Positions 60,349 through 64,000 of a stretch of DNA of 64,000 nucleotides are shown one piece after another (the first letter of the stretch is position 1; each line of letters opens with the position of its first letter). Source of the stretch: Nocardioides sediminis (GTDB taxonomy: Bacteria > Actinomycetota > Actinomycetes > Propionibacteriales > Nocardioidaceae); the NCBI RefSeq assembly GCF_003047295.1, contig NZ_PZYZ01000005.1:186001-250000 (forward strand), in the 5' to 3' direction. The notes under the pieces are model-generated. The model was not told the origin of the DNA. It was given only the letters and a program-made list of their open reading frames with translations, and made no database searches. The position numbers and the translations under genes are program-made.

Positions 60349-61269
60349 TCAGTCGACGGGGGTGACCAGCTCGCCGCGCTCGAGGAACGCCTCGATGTTG
60401 TCCAGCACCAGCCGGGCCATCGCCTCGCGCGTCTGCACGGTGGCACTTCCGACGTGCGGGAGCAGCACGACGTCCTCGCGCTCGAGCAGCGCCGCCGGGA
60501 CGTGGGGCTCGTCGGCGAAGACGTCGAGCCCGGCGCCGGCGATGCGGCCCTCCTCCAAGGCGGCGACCAGCGCGTCCTCGTCGACCACCGACCCGCGGGC
60601 GACGTTGACCAGGTAGCCCTCGGGGCCGAGCGCGTCGAGCACCTTGGCGTCGACGAGGTGCTCGGTGCCCTCGCCACCGGGGGTGAGCACGACCAGCACG
60701 TCGCTCGCCTCGGCCAGCGCGACCGGGCTGTCGTGGTGGGCCCAGGCAACATCCTTGGGGCGGCGCGAGTGGTAGGCGATCTCGGCGCCGAAGACCTCGA
60801 GCCGCTCCGCCACCGCGCGCCCGATCCGGCCCAGGCCGAGGATGCCGACCGTCGCGCCGCGGACGTCGCGGGTCAGCGGGAACCGGCCGCCGGCCGCCCA
60901 CTCCCCGCGGCGCAGCCAGCGCTCGGCGGCACTGATGCCGCGCATCACGTCGACGACCAGCGCCACCGACAGGTCGGCCACCGCGTCGGTGAGCACGTCG
61001 GGGGTGTTGGAGACGACGATGCCGCGCCGGGTGGCCTCGGCGACGTCGACGTTGTCGTAGCCCACGCCGAAGTTGGTGACGGCCCGCAGGTCGGGCAGCG
61101 CGTCCATCTCCGCGGCCCCGACCACGGTGCCGCCCCCGGCGACCGCGACCTCGAGCCCCGCGGTCCGGTCGCCGACGTCGGCGAGCGACGGGGCGTCGTA
61201 CGTCGTGGTGAGCGCCTCCTCGAGGAAGGGCATCAGGGGGCCGACACGGACGACGCGAGGAGTGGTCAC
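60349..61269 (-). CDS. D-2-hydroxyacid dehydrogenase (glyoxylate/hydroxypyruvate reductase-like)
   Basis: A 306-residue NAD(P)H-dependent enzyme: VTNFGVGYDNVDVAEATRRG at the catalytic-domain edge, Rossmann motif VGILGLGRIGRAVAERL near residue 140, catalytic Arg in NVARGSVVDEDAL, Glu in GLDVFADEPH and His in LLPHVGSAT. The GTG at 61269 has AAGGATG upstream and is preferred over the frame extension to 61320. It would reduce glyoxylate, hydroxypyruvate or tartronate semialdehyde, products expected from aldarate breakdown. Substrate inferred from family and context. Confidence 0.9.
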   Translation of the reverse strand: MTTPRVVRVGPLMPFLEEALTTTYDAPSLADVGDRTAGLEVAVAGGGTVVGAAEMDALPDLRAVTNFGVGYDNVDVAEATRRGIVVSNTPDVLTDAVADLSVALVVDVMRGISAAERWLRRGEWAAGGRFPLTRDVRGATVGILGLGRIGRAVAERLEVFGAEIAYHSRRPKDVAWAHHDSPVALAEASDVLVVLTPGGEGTEHLVDAKVLDALGPEGYLVNVARGSVVDEDALVAALEEGRIAGAGLDVFADEPHVPAALLEREDVVLLPHVGSATVQTREAMARLVLDNIEAFLERGELVTPVD

Positions 61270-61343
61270 CCGGTCATCCTTCACGCCGTCCTCCGCCGGC
61301 GTCCATTGCCCCCTGCGCATCGCGCCATGCGTCAGGAGCGCTC

Positions 61344-62255
61344 GTGGACCTGCTGATCGGCTTCACCACGATCCTGGTGGTCATCGGCTGCGGCATGGGG
61401 CTCGCGCACGCCGGCGTCCTCGACGCCCGGTCCCAGCGGACGCTCGGCGAGATCGCGTTCTTCGTCGCCTCGCCCGCGCTGATGATCGTGGTGATCAGCG
61501 AGGTCGAGATCGGCGGCGCGGTCGCCAACCTCGCCGCGTCCGCCGCGTCGCTGGCCACCTGCTTCCTGCTGTACGCCGCGTGGGCGCGGTTGCGGCACGG
61601 CCTCGACGCCGGCGCCGTGCTCATCGGCGCGCTGGCGTCGTCGTACGTCAACGCGGGCAACCTCGGCATCGCCGTCGCGGCCTTCGTCGTCGGCGACACC
61701 ACCGTCGTCGTGCCCACGCTGCTGGTGCAGATGCTGATCGTGCAGCCGGCCGCGCTCATCGTGCTCGACCGGCTGACCGGCCGCGGCGACGGCGTCGGCG
61801 CCGCACTGAGGCGGCTCGTCACCAACCCGCTCACCGTCGCGTCCGCGATCGGCGTGCTGCTCGCCGTCACCGGGTGGGAGCTGCCGCGGGTCCTGGCGTC
61901 GCCGATCGAGCTGCTGGCCGGGCTCGCGATCCCGGCGATGCTGCTGTCGTACGGCGCCGCGCTGCGGCTCAGCCCGTGGCCGGGCCGCGCCGGGCACAAC
62001 GGCGAGGTGCTGGTCGCCGCGGTGCTCAAGCTCGGCGTGATGCCGGTCGTCGCCTGGCTGGTCGGGACCGCGCTCGGGCTCGACGGGCGGGTGCTGCTCG
62101 GCGTGGTGATCACCGCGGCCCTGCCGACGGCGCAGAACATCTTCCTGCACGCCACCCGCTACCGAACGGGCGAGGACATGGCGCGCGAGACCATCCTGGT
62201 GACCACACTGGCCTCGTTGCCCGTGGCGCTGCTCGTCGCCGTCCTGCTCGGCTGA
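61344..62255 (+). CDS. AEC-family auxin efflux carrier-like permease
   Basis: A 303-residue membrane protein of the AEC family (about ten helices): GFTTILVVIGCGMGLAHAGV at the start, SYVNAGNLGIAVAAFVVGD with the characteristic N-A-G-N segment, and ITAALPTAQNIFLHATRY at the end. AEC members move organic acids or malate-like compounds across the membrane. The GTG is in a 74-bp gap divergent from the dehydrogenase. The FAD enzyme follows 18 bp downstream, so transporter and enzyme likely handle the same hydroxyacid. Confidence 0.88.
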   Translation: MDLLIGFTTILVVIGCGMGLAHAGVLDARSQRTLGEIAFFVASPALMIVVISEVEIGGAVANLAASAASLATCFLLYAAWARLRHGLDAGAVLIGALASSYVNAGNLGIAVAAFVVGDTTVVVPTLLVQMLIVQPAALIVLDRLTGRGDGVGAALRRLVTNPLTVASAIGVLLAVTGWELPRVLASPIELLAGLAIPAMLLSYGAALRLSPWPGRAGHNGEVLVAAVLKLGVMPVVAWLVGTALGLDGRVLLGVVITAALPTAQNIFLHATRYRTGEDMARETILVTTLASLPVALLVAVLLG

Positions 62256-62273
62256 GACCTAGGAGATCACCTG

Positions 62274-63704
62274 ATGACCGACCACCCCGACCTGCTCGCC
62301 GGACTGCGCTCCGTGGTGGGTGACGCGCACGTGCTCACCGACCCGGCCGAGCTGGCGGGCTACGACACGGACTGGCGCGGCGCCTACAGCGGTCGGCCGC
62401 TGGCCGTCGTACGACCCGGGAGCACCGACGAGGTGTCGGGCGTGCTGGCCCTCACCCACGAAGCCGGGGTGGCGGTCGTCCCCCAGGGCGGCAACACCGG
62501 GATGAGCGGCGGCGCGGTGCCCGACGGCACCGGCTCGCAGGTCGTGCTCTCGCTGGGACGGATGCGCGCGGTCCGCGAGGTCGACGCGGTCGGCGGCACC
62601 ATGACCGTCGAGGCCGGCTGCGTGCTGGCCGACGTGCAGGCGGCCGCGGCGGAGGTCGACCGGCTGTTCCCGCTGACGCTGGGCTCGCAGGGCAGCTGCA
62701 CGATCGGCGGCAACATCTCGACCAACGCCGGCGGCACCGCGGTGCTGCGCTACGGGATGACGCGCAGCCAGGTGCTCGGGCTCGAGGTCGTGCTGCCCGA
62801 CGGGCGGGTGTGGGACGGGCTGCGGTCGCTGCGCAAGGACAACACCGGCTACGACCTCAAGCAGCTGTTCATCGGCGCGGAGGGCAGCCTCGGCGTGGTG
62901 ACGGCTGCGGTGCTGGCGCTGCAGCCGGCCACGCCGGCGCGGGCGACCGCGTGGGTGGCGCTGCGCGACGTGGCCGCGGCGGCCGAGCTGCTCGGGGTGC
63001 TGCGCGACCACGGCGGCGACCGGCTCACCACGTGGGAGCTCGTGTCGCGCCCCGCCCGCGACCTGGTCGTCGCGGCGGGGCTCACCGACCCGCTGCCGAC
63101 CGCTGCCGACTGGTACGGGCTGGTCGAGCTCGCCGGTCCCGCGGGGGCCGACGTGGACACCGCGCTCGAGGCCGCGCTCGGGGAGGCGGTCGAGACGGGG
63201 CTGGTGCTGGACGCGGCGATCGCGGGCTCGCCGACCCAGCGCGCCGGCCTCTGGGCGCTGCGCGAGCGGGTCTCGGAAGCCCAGGAGGTGCACGGGCCGA
63301 CGGTCAAGCACGACGTGTCGGTGCCGATCACCGGGCTGGCCGACTTCGTGGCCCGCACCGGGCCGGCCGTCGAGGCGCACCTGCCGGGGACCCGGCTGTT
63401 CGTCTACGGGCACGTCGGCGACGGCAACCTGCACTACAACCTCTCGCGGCCCGAGCACATGACGTCGGAGGAGTTCAGCACCCACGCCGACGCGCTGTCC
63501 GAGGTCGTCAACGCCTCGGTCGCCGAGTCGGTCGGGAGCATCAGCGCCGAGCACGGCCTCGGGAAGTCCAAGGCGGCCGCCGCGGCGGCGTACAAGAGCG
63601 ACGTCGAGGTCTCCCTGATGCGGGCGGTCAAGGACGCGATCGACCCGGCCGGGCTGATGAACCCCGGTGCCGTGCTGCCGCTGCCGCCGGTCCTCCTCGG
63701 GTAG
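62274..63704 (+). CDS. FAD-linked hydroxyacid oxidase/dehydrogenase (GlcD/D-LDH type)
   Basis: A 476-residue flavoenzyme of the VAO superfamily, GlcD/D-lactate dehydrogenase branch. FAD domain: VVPQGGNTGMSGGAVPDGTG near residue 65, GSQGSCTIGGNISTNAGGTA near 138 and LFIGAEGSLGVVTAAVL near 200. The C-terminal end has KHDVSVPI, VYGHVGDGNLHYN (metal/substrate His) and SISAEHGLGKSKA. It oxidises D-lactate, D-2-hydroxyglutarate or glycolate. ATG follows AGGAG. Probably co-transcribed with the AEC permease. Confidence 0.9.
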   Translation: MTDHPDLLAGLRSVVGDAHVLTDPAELAGYDTDWRGAYSGRPLAVVRPGSTDEVSGVLALTHEAGVAVVPQGGNTGMSGGAVPDGTGSQVVLSLGRMRAVREVDAVGGTMTVEAGCVLADVQAAAAEVDRLFPLTLGSQGSCTIGGNISTNAGGTAVLRYGMTRSQVLGLEVVLPDGRVWDGLRSLRKDNTGYDLKQLFIGAEGSLGVVTAAVLALQPATPARATAWVALRDVAAAAELLGVLRDHGGDRLTTWELVSRPARDLVVAAGLTDPLPTAADWYGLVELAGPAGADVDTALEAALGEAVETGLVLDAAIAGSPTQRAGLWALRERVSEAQEVHGPTVKHDVSVPITGLADFVARTGPAVEAHLPGTRLFVYGHVGDGNLHYNLSRPEHMTSEEFSTHADALSEVVNASVAESVGSISAEHGLGKSKAAAAAAYKSDVEVSLMRAVKDAIDPAGLMNPGAVLPLPPVLLG

Positions 63705-63723
63705 CGGCCCCTAGGCTGCACGC

Positions 63724-64000
63724 ATGAGCGCAGCCAGCACCGCCGCCCGCCTCCTGCTCGGTACGGCGATGGTCGGCGCCGGCGTCCTGCACCTGACCAC
63801 GCAGCGCGAGGAGTTCCAGGCACAGGTGCCGGCGTGGCTCCCGCTCGACGAGGACCTCGTCGTCGTCGCGTCCGGGGTCGTGGAGATCGGGCTCGGCGCG
63901 GCGTTCGTCGCGCTGCCGCGGCGCAAGCCGCTGGTCGGCGGGCTGCTGGCGGCGTTCTTCGTGGCCATCTTCCCCGGCAACGTCGCGCAGTACGTCGAGG
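63724..64000 (+). CDS. DoxX-like small membrane protein (cut by window edge)
   Basis: The visible 92 residues begin MSAASTAARLLLGTAMVGAG, then VLHLTTQREEFQAQVPAWLP, with hydrophobic helices (VVVASGVVEIGLGAAFVALP; GGLLAAFFVAIFPGNVAQYV). The pattern H-L-T, E-x-x-x-Q-x-P and the terminal F-P-G-N-x-A-Q-Y is that of DoxX/DoxD-like membrane proteins of actinobacteria. The ATG lies 6 nt after TAGGCT (63712-63717), a leaderless start. The C-terminus is beyond the window. Confidence 0.8.
   Translation, partial: MSAASTAARLLLGTAMVGAGVLHLTTQREEFQAQVPAWLPLDEDLVVVASGVVEIGLGAAFVALPRRKPLVGGLLAAFFVAIFPGNVAQYVE

Overview
The window is about 72% GC, densely packed on both strands, uses many GTG starts, and carries actinobacterial families (ANTAR regulators, DUF1269, DUF5995, DUF6325, PGPGW and SHOCT membrane proteins, an HNH/13E12 remnant). 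It looks like chromosome of a high-GC actinomycete, most likely a Nocardioides-like Propionibacteriales member. That placement is inferred from gene content and style; there is no rRNA to confirm it. I saw no tRNA, rRNA, CRISPR array, integrase or transposase.

Left edge (1-2.9 kb): aldarate catabolism on the minus strand, namely glucarate dehydratase (cut by the window edge), alpha-ketoglutarate semialdehyde dehydrogenase and 5-dehydro-4-deoxyglucarate dehydratase. Together they convert glucarate to 2-oxoglutarate. 3-12 kb is a mosaic: a secreted beta-propeller, a cold-shock protein with a long leader, a GYD protein, an epoxide-hydrolase-like enzyme with a divergent TetR and a clear operator, an HDOD protein, a dead csp copy, a secreted VWA protein, an HNH-nuclease remnant, peptidase E and a DUF5995 protein.

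12.4-22.4 kb is the most unusual block: two ComEC-type metallo-beta-lactamase-fold hydrolases without membrane domains, a HExxH gluzincin with no signal peptide, a patatin-like lipase, two small membrane proteins, a DAPG-hydrolase-like protein and a large SGNH hydrolase. The zincin and one MBL gene overlap by four bases and the patatin gene follows after 4 bp, so three hydrolases form one transcription unit, with the second MBL gene divergent from it. I know of no named system with this set.

22.4-26.4 kb has a SixA phosphatase, a Gly/Asp-repeat membrane protein, an ABC-F ATPase and a SorC regulator. 26.5-30.7 kb is a tight PTS polyol operon (P-loop kinase, EIICB, medium-chain dehydrogenase, EIIA) behind a promoter flanked by two matching 14-bp palindromes, the probable SorC operators. 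30.7-51 kb holds housekeeping and accessory singletons: GNATs, small membrane and stress proteins, a BBE-type flavoenzyme, a frameshifted serine hydrolase with a perfect 20-bp palindrome at the break, a second YidC, an ANTAR pair, a GAF-type histidine kinase and a CDP-glycerol glycerophosphotransferase-like enzyme.

51-63.7 kb is a second sugar-acid region: LysR, a tripartite tricarboxylate transporter (TctCBA), UspA, a second and different glucarate dehydratase, a FadR-type GntR regulator, a galactarate/talarate-type dehydratase, an FMN hydroxyacid oxidase, a D-2-hydroxyacid dehydrogenase, an AEC carrier and a GlcD-type FAD enzyme. The promoters of tctC and of the 50-kb-distant kdgD share sequence and spacing, suggesting one regulon: TctCBA imports the sugar acid, enolase-superfamily dehydratases open it, and the left-edge genes finish the route. 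Between the second gudD and the GntR gene sit two facing arrays of 32-bp repeats.
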